Shown here: positions 1 to 6,679 of the stretch, one piece after another | Numbering within the stretch: the first letter of the stretch is position 1 | Layout: every line of letters begins with the position of its first letter | Assembly: GCA_963922335.1 (NCBI GenBank) | Contig: CAWUIB010000002.1 | Coordinates: forward strand, 62,001 to 126,000 | Direction of reading: 5' to 3' | Source of the DNA: CALBPI01 sp963922335 | Lineage (GTDB): Bacteria > Pseudomonadota > Gammaproteobacteria > Steroidobacterales > Woeseiaceae | Length of the DNA: 64,000 nt | Made by a program: the position numbers and the translations under genes | Notes under the pieces: model-generated | Told to the model about the DNA's origin: nothing | The model's database searches: none | What the model saw: the letters and a program-made list of their open reading frames with translations, nothing else

Positions 1-342
1 TTCGACCACACCGAAGTGGGCGCGGCACTCGCTACCCAATGGGGTTTACCAGCATATGTCATCGACGCCATCCGATTTCATCACCAGCCCTTTTCTCACG
101 GCATGGATGACGAAGAGCAGGCCAACCGGATCGAGGTAGTTGCATCGATCGTTCATCTGGCCAATGCTGCAGCGATCATCGGCGAGGTGGAGAGCACCAG
201 TCTCGATGATGGGCCTGTCCTACATGAAGGGGTACTCGAAAAGCTCAATTTGACCGTTGACGATCTGCCAGAAATTCTGTCGGTATCCGCGGACACCGTA
301 GACGAGCTATTGCGAGTATTCGTACCAGCGAGCGCTGCCTGA
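1..342 (+). CDS. HDOD-domain signalling protein (C-terminal part)
   Basis: This is the 3' end of a gene that begins left of the window; the frame is open from base 1 and stops at TGA 340-342, giving 113 residues. The segment FDHTEVGAALATQWGLP, followed by an Ile-rich helix ending in HHQP, is the typical C-terminal half of an HDOD domain, a metal-independent HD relative found in bacterial signalling proteins. HDOD proteins are commonly encoded with chemotaxis genes, and cheB and cheR follow here on the opposite strand, only 8 bases away tail to tail. The N-terminal part (receiver or another domain) cannot be seen. A GTG at 16 is internal to the domain and is not the start. Confidence 0.8.
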   Translation, partial: FDHTEVGAALATQWGLPAYVIDAIRFHHQPFSHGMDDEEQANRIEVVASIVHLANAAAIIGEVESTSLDDGPVLHEGVLEKLNLTVDDLPEILSVSADTVDELLRVFVPASAA

Positions 343-350
343 GCACCACT

Positions 351-1454
351 TCAAGCAGCACGCAATTCATTCGCTGACAGCCGAATGAGTTCACTCCCGA
401 TTTCGTTGAGCGAAAGCACGTGTTGTATGGCACGCTCCTCAACTGCCGCCTTCGGCATGCCATAAATGACGCACGTTGCCTCATCCTGCGCAATCGTAAC
501 CGCGCCCGCCGCCTGAAGGAGCTTCATGCCCTCCGCACCATCTCTGCCCATGCCCGTCAAAATGACACCAACCACCGGCTGGACTCGCGCTTTCGCAATC
601 GAGGCGAACAGTACATTGACCGAGGGGCGGTGAAAGCCGACACGCTCGCCGTCATCGAGAGTGCAAACGAGTCCGTTTCGATCTCGTGCGACCCGCAGAT
701 GATGACTGCCGGGTGCCACGTAAACACAACCGCGCTCTATTTTTTGCCCGTGCTCAGCGTGGTACACCTTCATCTTGCTGAGCTCATCCAGCCGCTCTGC
801 AAAGGATCGACTAAACGTATCTGGTATGTGCTGGGCAACGACGATCGGCGGTGCATTGCTCGGCAGTCGCGAAACGATATCCTTGATCGCCTCCGTACCG
901 CCCGTCGACGCGCCGATCGCAATAAGCGGGTCGCCAAGACCCGGGGCCAGTGTTTTCGTCGGCTGGCGGAATACGCCTGTCATGACCGGCACGCTGTTGA
1001 CCGATGACGTGCGCCCTTGGGGCGACAGCGCATTCAGATTCACGGCCGCGGCGTTTCGAACCTCATCGATAATGATCTCTGCGGCTGCCTTCAGCTCCTC
1101 GCCACGCCCGACCGCAGGCTTCTCGATAAAACTGACGGCGCCAAGCTCCATCGCTTTTTGCACCAATGCCGAGTTGCGTTCTGCGAGCCTCGAAATCATG
1201 ACAACCGGCATCGGCCGTAACCTCATGAGATTGGCAAGGAACGTGACCCCATCCATACGCGACATTTCAACGTCGAGCGTGAGGACGTCCGGCTCGAGCA
1301 GTTTGATTTTCTCTCGCGCATCGTAGGCATCCACTGCGACGCCGACGACTTCAACATCGGGCTCCGACTCAAGAATGCCGCGCAGCAGTTGGCGCGCGCT
1401 TGGAGAATCATCAACCACCAGCACGCGAATGCTGTTAAACAGCGCGACGCTCAC
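351..1454 (-). CDS. cheB: Chemotaxis response regulator protein-glutamate methylesterase CheB
   Basis: CheB removes methyl groups from receptor glutamates and deamidates glutamines during chemotactic adaptation, in the cytoplasm. The 367-residue protein has an N-terminal receiver domain (about residues 9-125) with the acidic pair VVDDS and phospho-acceptor Asp61 in LDVEMSRMDG; the usual Pro after Met is Ser here. A linker leads to the methylesterase domain (about 175-360) with the catalytic segments GASTGGT (Ser), AQHIPDTFS (His) and TGMGRDGA (Asp). The start is a GTG two bases after the cheR stop, so cheR-cheB form one operon and are probably translationally coupled. No CheA or CheW is in the window; the partner receptors could be the two MCPs at 3.0 and 10.4 kb. 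Identification is firm. Confidence 0.95.
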   Translation of the reverse strand: MSVALFNSIRVLVVDDSPSARQLLRGILESEPDVEVVGVAVDAYDAREKIKLLEPDVLTLDVEMSRMDGVTFLANLMRLRPMPVVMISRLAERNSALVQKAMELGAVSFIEKPAVGRGEELKAAAEIIIDEVRNAAAVNLNALSPQGRTSSVNSVPVMTGVFRQPTKTLAPGLGDPLIAIGASTGGTEAIKDIVSRLPSNAPPIVVAQHIPDTFSRSFAERLDELSKMKVYHAEHGQKIERGCVYVAPGSHHLRVARDRNGLVCTLDDGERVGFHRPSVNVLFASIAKARVQPVVGVILTGMGRDGAEGMKLLQAAGAVTIAQDEATCVIYGMPKAAVEERAIQHVLSLNEIGSELIRLSANELRAA

Positions 1455-1456
1455 CC

Positions 1457-2275
1457 TCAGGCCACTCGCTTGTAGATAGTTCGACCCAGGAGTCGGAAGT
1501 CTTCAGATACGCGATGCAAGGATTCCGAATGCCCCATGATCAAGAGCCCATCGGGATCCATGGCGGTGTGAAATCGTCGAACCAACTCAGCTTGTGAGTC
1601 CTTGTCAAAGTAGATCACTACGTTCCGACAAAAAATAACGTCGAACGGCGCTAGCTTTGGCCATTCCGCGAGCAGGTTCATCACTCGAAAATCGATCATC
1701 CTCTGCAACGACGGCTTGACCCGAACCTTGCCGGCCTGCGCGCCCTTTCCGCGCATGAACCAGCGCTTCAGTCGCGCTTCAGCGAGACCGTCGACTCGAT
1801 CCATTGTGTAGATACCGCGCTTCGCAGTTGCGACAACCTGCGTATCAATGTCGGTCGCCAGAATATCGATCTGCCAACTCCCGGGGTTTGGCACGGTCTC
1901 CGCAAGTGTCATCGCGATCGAGTAAGGCTCCTCACCGGTAGAGCAGGCTGCCGACCAAATCCTGAGGCGCTTCGACCCTCGCTTTATATGCTCCGGAAGA
2001 AACGTGTTCTTCAGATAATCGAAGTGGTGGTTCTCACGGAAGAACGAGGTGAGGTTCGTGGTGACGGAGTTAGTGAAATGCTCCACCTCCGCCGCATCGC
2101 CATGACTAATCAGATCGAGATAGTGGTCAATGTTCTCGATGCCGAGGGCGCGCATTCGAGTGCCGAGCCGACGAACTACCAGGCCCTTCTTGGCCTCGCT
2201 CATCTGGATACCGGTAAGACCTGCGATCATCTCCCGGCAGCGCTTGTACTGCGCGTCAGTCAACTGCACATTCAT
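1457..2275 (-). CDS. cheR: Chemotaxis protein methyltransferase CheR
   Basis: CheR transfers methyl groups from S-adenosylmethionine to glutamates of chemoreceptors. The 272-residue protein has the family's N-terminal helical domain (about residues 8-65) and the SAM-binding Rossmann domain, including WSAACSTGEEPYSIA (motif I) and FCRNVVIYFD near residue 220. It is the first gene of the cheR-cheB operon on the minus strand; cheB follows with a gap of 2 bases. The length is normal for the family. It lacks the C-terminal TPR extension seen in some CheR proteins. The start at ATG 2275 has only a weak Shine-Dalgarno sequence. Confidence 0.95.
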   Translation of the reverse strand: MNVQLTDAQYKRCREMIAGLTGIQMSEAKKGLVVRRLGTRMRALGIENIDHYLDLISHGDAAEVEHFTNSVTTNLTSFFRENHHFDYLKNTFLPEHIKRGSKRLRIWSAACSTGEEPYSIAMTLAETVPNPGSWQIDILATDIDTQVVATAKRGIYTMDRVDGLAEARLKRWFMRGKGAQAGKVRVKPSLQRMIDFRVMNLLAEWPKLAPFDVIFCRNVVIYFDKDSQAELVRRFHTAMDPDGLLIMGHSESLHRVSEDFRLLGRTIYKRVA

Positions 2276-2450
2276 GAAATACGTGCGCTCCGGACCTTAC
2301 TCATTGGCTCTCCCTCCAAGTAACGTATAGCGACCGAAATCAGTGCACCTTTACTCATTAATCCCGATCGATCGGTCTAAAGATTGCGAGAGTCGGGCCG
2401 ATATTCCTGCTACGCATCGGGACAAATGCGTTGCAAGAAAAGGAGGCGGC

Positions 2451-3023
2451 ATGGGCACAGGCACAAATGCGCAATCGGCAACACCTTCATGGCGGCATCA
2501 CGCCGTCGGCGTTGTGATGTTGCTGTTGACCGCGGGTTCGCTTGCTCTGATTCCCCTGTTGCCAGCGAAGAGCGAGACGACCCTCGATTTACCGTTCCTG
2601 AGCGGCATCGACGCCGATATCGTCATCGCATTCGCCGGATTTCCCGGTTGCAGCACCAGTTGTCCCACGGCGCTGCGCGCAATGGCGACTGCCTATGAGC
2701 AATCGCCGGAACCCGTTGCGCAACTGGTGTTCATCAATGTGGAGCGCCACGCTCGCAACGACCTAACCACGCAATATGCGCGTGCCTACCACGAGAGCTT
2801 TGTTGGGGTGACGCTAACGCAATCGACCGCGTCACTGTTCGCACGCGAACTTGGTTTGCGCTCTTTTGACTCCACTAAGGCTGCGCTTGCGCACAGCAAC
2901 AACATTTATGTTCTGAGGCGTGAGAGCGACGGCTGGCATATCGCCGAAGTGCTTCGCTCAAGCCTGCAAACACAACCGCTAATCGCCAGCATTTCGAGAC
3001 AGATCAGTTACGTCAATCAGTAG
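2451..3023 (+). CDS. SCO1/SenC-like thioredoxin-fold protein, membrane-anchored
   Basis: The 190-residue product begins at ATG 2451, chosen because AAGGAGGCGGC lies directly upstream; an upstream in-frame ATG at 2343 lacks such a site. A hydrophobic segment (about residues 17-36) would anchor it in the membrane with the rest in the periplasm. The sequence GFPGCSTSCPTAL gives Cys67 and Cys71 in the CxxxC spacing of SCO copper chaperones, and AHSNNIYVLRRESDG near the C-terminus supplies the expected third ligand, His. SCO proteins deliver or reduce copper for cytochrome oxidase or act as thiol-disulfide sensors. No oxidase gene is near; the next gene, 7 bases downstream, is an MCP, so a sensory or redox role linked to that receptor is possible (inference). 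Confidence 0.7.
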   Translation: MGTGTNAQSATPSWRHHAVGVVMLLLTAGSLALIPLLPAKSETTLDLPFLSGIDADIVIAFAGFPGCSTSCPTALRAMATAYEQSPEPVAQLVFINVERHARNDLTTQYARAYHESFVGVTLTQSTASLFARELGLRSFDSTKAALAHSNNIYVLRRESDGWHIAEVLRSSLQTQPLIASISRQISYVNQ

Positions 3024-3030
3024 ACCCGCC

Positions 3031-5187
3031 ATGAACAAGCATCAGATTTTAAGCGTGCTCCTAGGCCGCTTCCCAGACGAAGTCAAACCCGCCCTCGCCG
3101 CCGACTACGAAAAAGCGGATACGATGTTCTTCCGGATCTTGCTTGCGCATTGGGTTTTTGCTGCGACAGTCATGGGCGCAGTCAATGGCTTTTACTGGAT
3201 GGGCTTCATCGGCGGTGGATTGATTGTCGGGCTCGGTTGGGCGTGTCGACGTTCGCTGCCCGGCAGCGTGTACACCCGAATGGTGCTCGCCTCGTCGCTG
3301 ATGCTGTTTTCGGCGTTGTTTATCCAGCAGGGACTCGGACGCATCGAATGGCACTTCCACGTGTTCGCAACACTGGCGTTCATCATCCGTTATAAGGATC
3401 TTCGGCCATTGCTGGCAGCCGTCGCAACGATCGCTGTTCACCACTTGACACTTAACTTCTGCCAGCAATTCGGCCTCAGCGTACTGGGTACGCCACTAGT
3501 GATTTTTGATTACGGTACCGGCCTCGGTATCGTGTTCTTGCACGCTGCCTTCGTGATTGCAGAGGCCGCAGTCCTCGGCTACATCATCGTTGACCTTACC
3601 AACCAGTTTTGTGAACGAGTTCAGGCGACCCATCAAAATCTCGAGGTTCTCGATACACTCAAGCATGTCATCAAAACCGGAGACCTCTCTGTGCGGGTCG
3701 CCGACGATAATCCACAATCGGACATCGTCAATGACCTGCTTCGACTCATGCGAGAGAATGCGGCGGTTCACGTGGCATTCAATAACGCCACCTCGCCGAT
3801 GCTCCTGATCGATGAGCAGCAAAACACCAAAGAAGGCAACCTGGCAGCCAAGAATCTCATTGAGAAACTGGGTGCGGCCTACAGCCAGGCGGGGCACGAC
3901 GTTAATGCGCATCAGCTCCACGGTACGCCGTTAAGCCACCTGATCGGTAACTGCCAGATAGAAAGGGACGGGTACAGCGAGTCGGAGTTCAGGCTCGGTG
4001 GCAAGATCATCACCGTTCAGGCCAACCCCGTGGTCAACGAACAAGGCGCGAATCTCGGCACCATCGTCGAGTTGGGTGACGTATCTGCAGAGCGCGAGCT
4101 TGAGCAGCAAGTGTCTGAAATGGTCGCTGCTGCTGGACAAGGCGACCTCTCACAACGGCTCGTGGTCACCAACGTCGATAGCTTCTTTGGAAAACTTGCT
4201 ACGGGTGTCAACACGCTCGTCGAAAAATCTGAAATGCTGGTTCAGGACTGTTCACGCGTACTTGAAGCATTGGCCAAGGGCGACCTGACGCAGTCCGTCG
4301 AAGGCAACTACTCAGGACAATTTGCGGTATTAACCGACAATCTCAACAAGACCGTAAGCCGCCTGACCGAGACGGTCGTATCAATCCAGCACAATTCAAA
4401 CGAAGTGGACCAAGGTGCCCAACAATTGTTTGAAGATAGCTCAGAATTGCGAAGCTCGATGCGCCAGCAATCAGACAAATTGCGTGTGACCGCCGAGAGT
4501 ATGGAGGAAATCACGACAACCATTCAGAACAACGCCGAGAATGCCGCCGAAGCCAATCGCCTCACCGATCAGGCACGGGACGACGCTGAACATGGTGGTG
4601 CGGTTGTGGGAAAAGCAATTGCAGCCATGGGCGGCATCAAGGAAGCGAGCAATAAGGTCACTGAAATTACAACGGTCATTGATGAAATCGCCTTCCAGAC
4701 AAACCTCTTGGCACTTAATGCCTCGGTCGAAGCGGCAAGGGCGGGTGAGCATGGGCGTGGGTTCGCCGTGGTTGCCAGTGAGGTGCGCAGCCTTGCGGCA
4801 CGCAGTGCCACAGCAGCACGTGAGATCAACGGCCTCATTGAAGACTCGGTGAATCGAATCGCGAAAGGTGCGGAACTGGTGAACAAATCTGGTGGTACGC
4901 TTGAGGCGATCGTTGAATCTGTCCAGAAGGCTAACTCTGTCGTCGGGGAGATCGCGGCGGCGAGCCGGCAGCAGTCAGAAGGCGTGCAACTTGCGAACAG
5001 CTCGCTCAGCGCAATGCGTGAACTCAACGAGCGCAACTTCGAGCGGGTAGACCATAGCGCAGGGGCAACGGACGCGATGCGATCGCAGGCGCAGTCGCTG
5101 CGTGAGTTGGTGGCGGAGTTTAATACCCGGAAGCATGACTCAGGACTCGACCGTTCGGTGGCGCTGAAAGTTGCAGAGGCCGGCTAG
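3031..5187 (+). CDS. Methyl-accepting chemotaxis protein with histidine-rich multi-pass membrane sensor
   Basis: This 718-residue receptor begins with a multi-pass membrane domain (about residues 30-190, roughly six helices) in place of a periplasmic loop. The membrane part carries EWHFHVFATLAFI and AVAVHH-like histidines (VHHLTLNFCQ), a pattern known from a family of MCP and GGDEF proteins and suggestive of a cofactor or metal site. A PAS-like region (about 240-345) and HAMP-type repeats (GDLSQRL, GDLTQSV; about 350-445) precede the signalling coiled coil, whose hairpin tip reads DEIAFQTNLLALNASVEAAR. There is no C-terminal CheR/CheB docking pentapeptide. The gene follows the SCO-like gene by 7 bases, probably in one operon. 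The ligand is unknown. Confidence 0.9.
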   Translation: MNKHQILSVLLGRFPDEVKPALAADYEKADTMFFRILLAHWVFAATVMGAVNGFYWMGFIGGGLIVGLGWACRRSLPGSVYTRMVLASSLMLFSALFIQQGLGRIEWHFHVFATLAFIIRYKDLRPLLAAVATIAVHHLTLNFCQQFGLSVLGTPLVIFDYGTGLGIVFLHAAFVIAEAAVLGYIIVDLTNQFCERVQATHQNLEVLDTLKHVIKTGDLSVRVADDNPQSDIVNDLLRLMRENAAVHVAFNNATSPMLLIDEQQNTKEGNLAAKNLIEKLGAAYSQAGHDVNAHQLHGTPLSHLIGNCQIERDGYSESEFRLGGKIITVQANPVVNEQGANLGTIVELGDVSAERELEQQVSEMVAAAGQGDLSQRLVVTNVDSFFGKLATGVNTLVEKSEMLVQDCSRVLEALAKGDLTQSVEGNYSGQFAVLTDNLNKTVSRLTETVVSIQHNSNEVDQGAQQLFEDSSELRSSMRQQSDKLRVTAESMEEITTTIQNNAENAAEANRLTDQARDDAEHGGAVVGKAIAAMGGIKEASNKVTEITTVIDEIAFQTNLLALNASVEAARAGEHGRGFAVVASEVRSLAARSATAAREINGLIEDSVNRIAKGAELVNKSGGTLEAIVESVQKANSVVGEIAAASRQQSEGVQLANSSLSAMRELNERNFERVDHSAGATDAMRSQAQSLRELVAEFNTRKHDSGLDRSVALKVAEAG

Positions 5188-5194
5188 AGCTCCA

Positions 5195-5689
5195 TCAGTG
5201 CCACTGCGACTCCTGGTCATCGCTTTGCGCAACACGCGCCTCAGAAGACCATAGCGTCGGCCCATAGGAAGCACGGAATCGCGAAAACGACGACGCGAGC
5301 GCTTGCGAGTGAACACGCAGCCCCGACGCGCGCTCGTAACCAACCAGCGATAAGAGGCTAACGTACAAGCCGTTGGAGTCCTCTCGGTTGCTCGCTTGAA
5401 CGCAGTCGAGGAACAACTGTTCGTGCTCCGCCAGTGCCACATCACCCGGCTCAGGGATCGGCAAAGCTGTACCCCGGTAACCCACCAGCTCGTGCATCAA
5501 TCGCTTGAAGGCGGTGCGGCCGCGCTCGCCAAAGCTTCGCTTCAGCGCAACATCCAGAAACTCCGGGTACTGTCTGCCGATGCTGACATGCGCCAGGAAC
5601 AAGCGGATCGACCAAACGGCGGCATCTGCCGGGTCACTAAAACCCGGCACATGATCAACGCGGAGCCAAGACTGTTGCTGGTCAGTCAT
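5195..5689 (-). CDS. Hypothetical protein
   Basis: The 164-residue product is not recognised. It is mostly hydrophilic and predicted helical, with no signal peptide, membrane segment or Cys motif. Features seen are an N-terminal WLRVDHVPGFSDPADAA stretch and a central GERGRTAFKRLMHELVGYRG. It lies tail to tail with the MCP gene (7 bases apart). Its ATG sits in an 8-base overlap with a possible 61-codon reading frame upstream. Codon choice resembles the neighbours. It may be a real lineage-specific gene; no function is offered. Confidence 0.55.
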   Translation of the reverse strand: MTDQQQSWLRVDHVPGFSDPADAAVWSIRLFLAHVSIGRQYPEFLDVALKRSFGERGRTAFKRLMHELVGYRGTALPIPEPGDVALAEHEQLFLDCVQASNREDSNGLYVSLLSLVGYERASGLRVHSQALASSFSRFRASYGPTLWSSEARVAQSDDQESQWH

Positions 5690-5867
5690 TTCTGAGATCG
5701 CCTACTTGACCCTCGAAATCATAGGTCTCTGCGCCCTCCCGCTCCAGCAGATAAAACCTGTGGTGCCCCAAGGAATAGCCTGTTCGAAAAACAACAACTT
5801 GGAGCGGATCAAATCCTCGACACAAAGCGGAAAAACCTATAAAAAATAGAATGTTATAACATTGCAT
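5682..5867 (-). CDS. Possible small ORF upstream of the hypothetical gene
   Basis: A 61-codon frame starts at ATG 5867 and ends inside the start of the next gene with an ATGACTGA overlap, an arrangement typical of translational coupling. The second half has ordinary codon use; the first 15 codons are AT-rich and overlap a perfect palindrome (5850-5863), so the true start may be internal or the frame may be spurious. No domain is recognisable. Kept as a weak candidate. Confidence 0.25.
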   Translation of the reverse strand: MQCYNILFFIGFSALCRGFDPLQVVVFRTGYSLGHHRFYLLEREGAETYDFEGQVGDLRND

Positions 5868-6097
5868 AATGAAAACTTCCGCGCATTTATCCAGTATTTG
5901 TCATATCGCGAAAATCGCCACTTCTAAGCCCGAGAGACCCTAACCCACTGTTCTACCGGCTTTACTCTGCAAACTGTCAATTTGGGCATATGTGGGCGAT
6001 TAGACGCGCTTGCAAACCCGACGCTACTCTCCATGTGGGGTGACATAAGACTGCTTTGAGCAGCGTGTACCTCATCACAACAAAAGGAGAGCTATAA
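5690..6097. other. Intergenic region between the hypothetical gene and the matrixin operon
   Basis: About 400 bases with no secure gene. It contains the weak 61-codon minus-strand frame, an AT-rich block at about 5830-5875 with the palindrome AATGTTATAACATT, and the leader of the matrixin operon ending in AAAGGAGAGCT just before ATG 6098. Any promoter for that operon must lie here; no convincing -35/-10 pair was picked. Confidence 0.5.
5850..5863. promoter_or_regulatory. Perfect 14-bp palindrome AATGTTATAACATT
   Basis: The sequence equals its own reverse complement and lies in the AT-rich part of the intergenic region, 4 bases upstream (minus strand) of the weak ORF start and 235 bases upstream of the matrixin operon. 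It resembles the half sites of Zur operators but lacks their central spacing, so the binding protein is unknown. Confidence 0.35.
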
Positions 6098-6679
6098 ATG
6101 AGAGCGTTGAGACGCATTGCGACGGTTGTTGCGATAGCGTTTGGCGCCTTCGGTGCAAGCGCACTGCAGGCGACAACCGTTGCGCAGATGAACCTCGAGC
6201 AAATGGTCAACAATTCTGATCGGGTCTTTGTAGGCACCGTTCTGGATGTGACCGAGTCGCGCAAGCAAATTGGGGGCGGCGAGCTACCGGCGGTGACCTA
6301 CCGCATCAAGGTATCGGAGTCGTTCAAGGGCGACTTCAGTGAAATCAAAGGTGAGTTCTACACGGAAGTGACCACACTCGGCACTCTTAAGAACATCGCC
6401 GAAGGCCATCACCCGATCACGGATTTCCCGATGCTGCAGGTGGGCGAGGAGTATCTCCTGATGGTGGCGCCGGTCGGTCCGATCGGCCTGACCGCGACCA
6501 TGGGACTGGGTCAGGGCTGCTTCACTATCACCGGTGATGAAAGCGACAAAGTTGCACTGAACGGTGCAGGCAACGTCGGCTTATTCGCCGGCATGCAAGT
6601 GGGCATTGCTGACGGTGGACCGATCTCCTGGGGAACGCTCTCCAGCATGATCTCCGACATCGTGGGAGGTGCTGAATAA
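6098..6679 (+). CDS. Secreted protein of the matrixin operon
   Basis: The 193-residue product has a signal peptide (charged MRALRR, then an Ala/Gly-rich hydrophobic core, cleavage near SALQA about residue 26). The mature part begins with QMNLEQMVNNSDRVFVGTV, which resembles a family of small secreted beta-rich proteins often encoded beside matrixin-type proteases; the exact role is not known. The C-terminal region is Gly-rich. A strong ribosome site (AAAGGAGAG) precedes ATG 6098. The stop overlaps the protease start as TAATG, so both proteins are made from one message and probably work together outside the cytoplasm, for example as pro-protein, inhibitor or surface partner (inference). Confidence 0.65.
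   Translation: MRALRRIATVVAIAFGAFGASALQATTVAQMNLEQMVNNSDRVFVGTVLDVTESRKQIGGGELPAVTYRIKVSESFKGDFSEIKGEFYTEVTTLGTLKNIAEGHHPITDFPMLQVGEEYLLMVAPVGPIGLTATMGLGQGCFTITGDESDKVALNGAGNVGLFAGMQVGIADGGPISWGTLSSMISDIVGGAE

Noticed and set aside
5850..5863. Zur-type operator
   Set aside because: Half sites are similar, but the centre is 5 bases too short and no zinc-uptake gene is adjacent; left as an unassigned palindrome.
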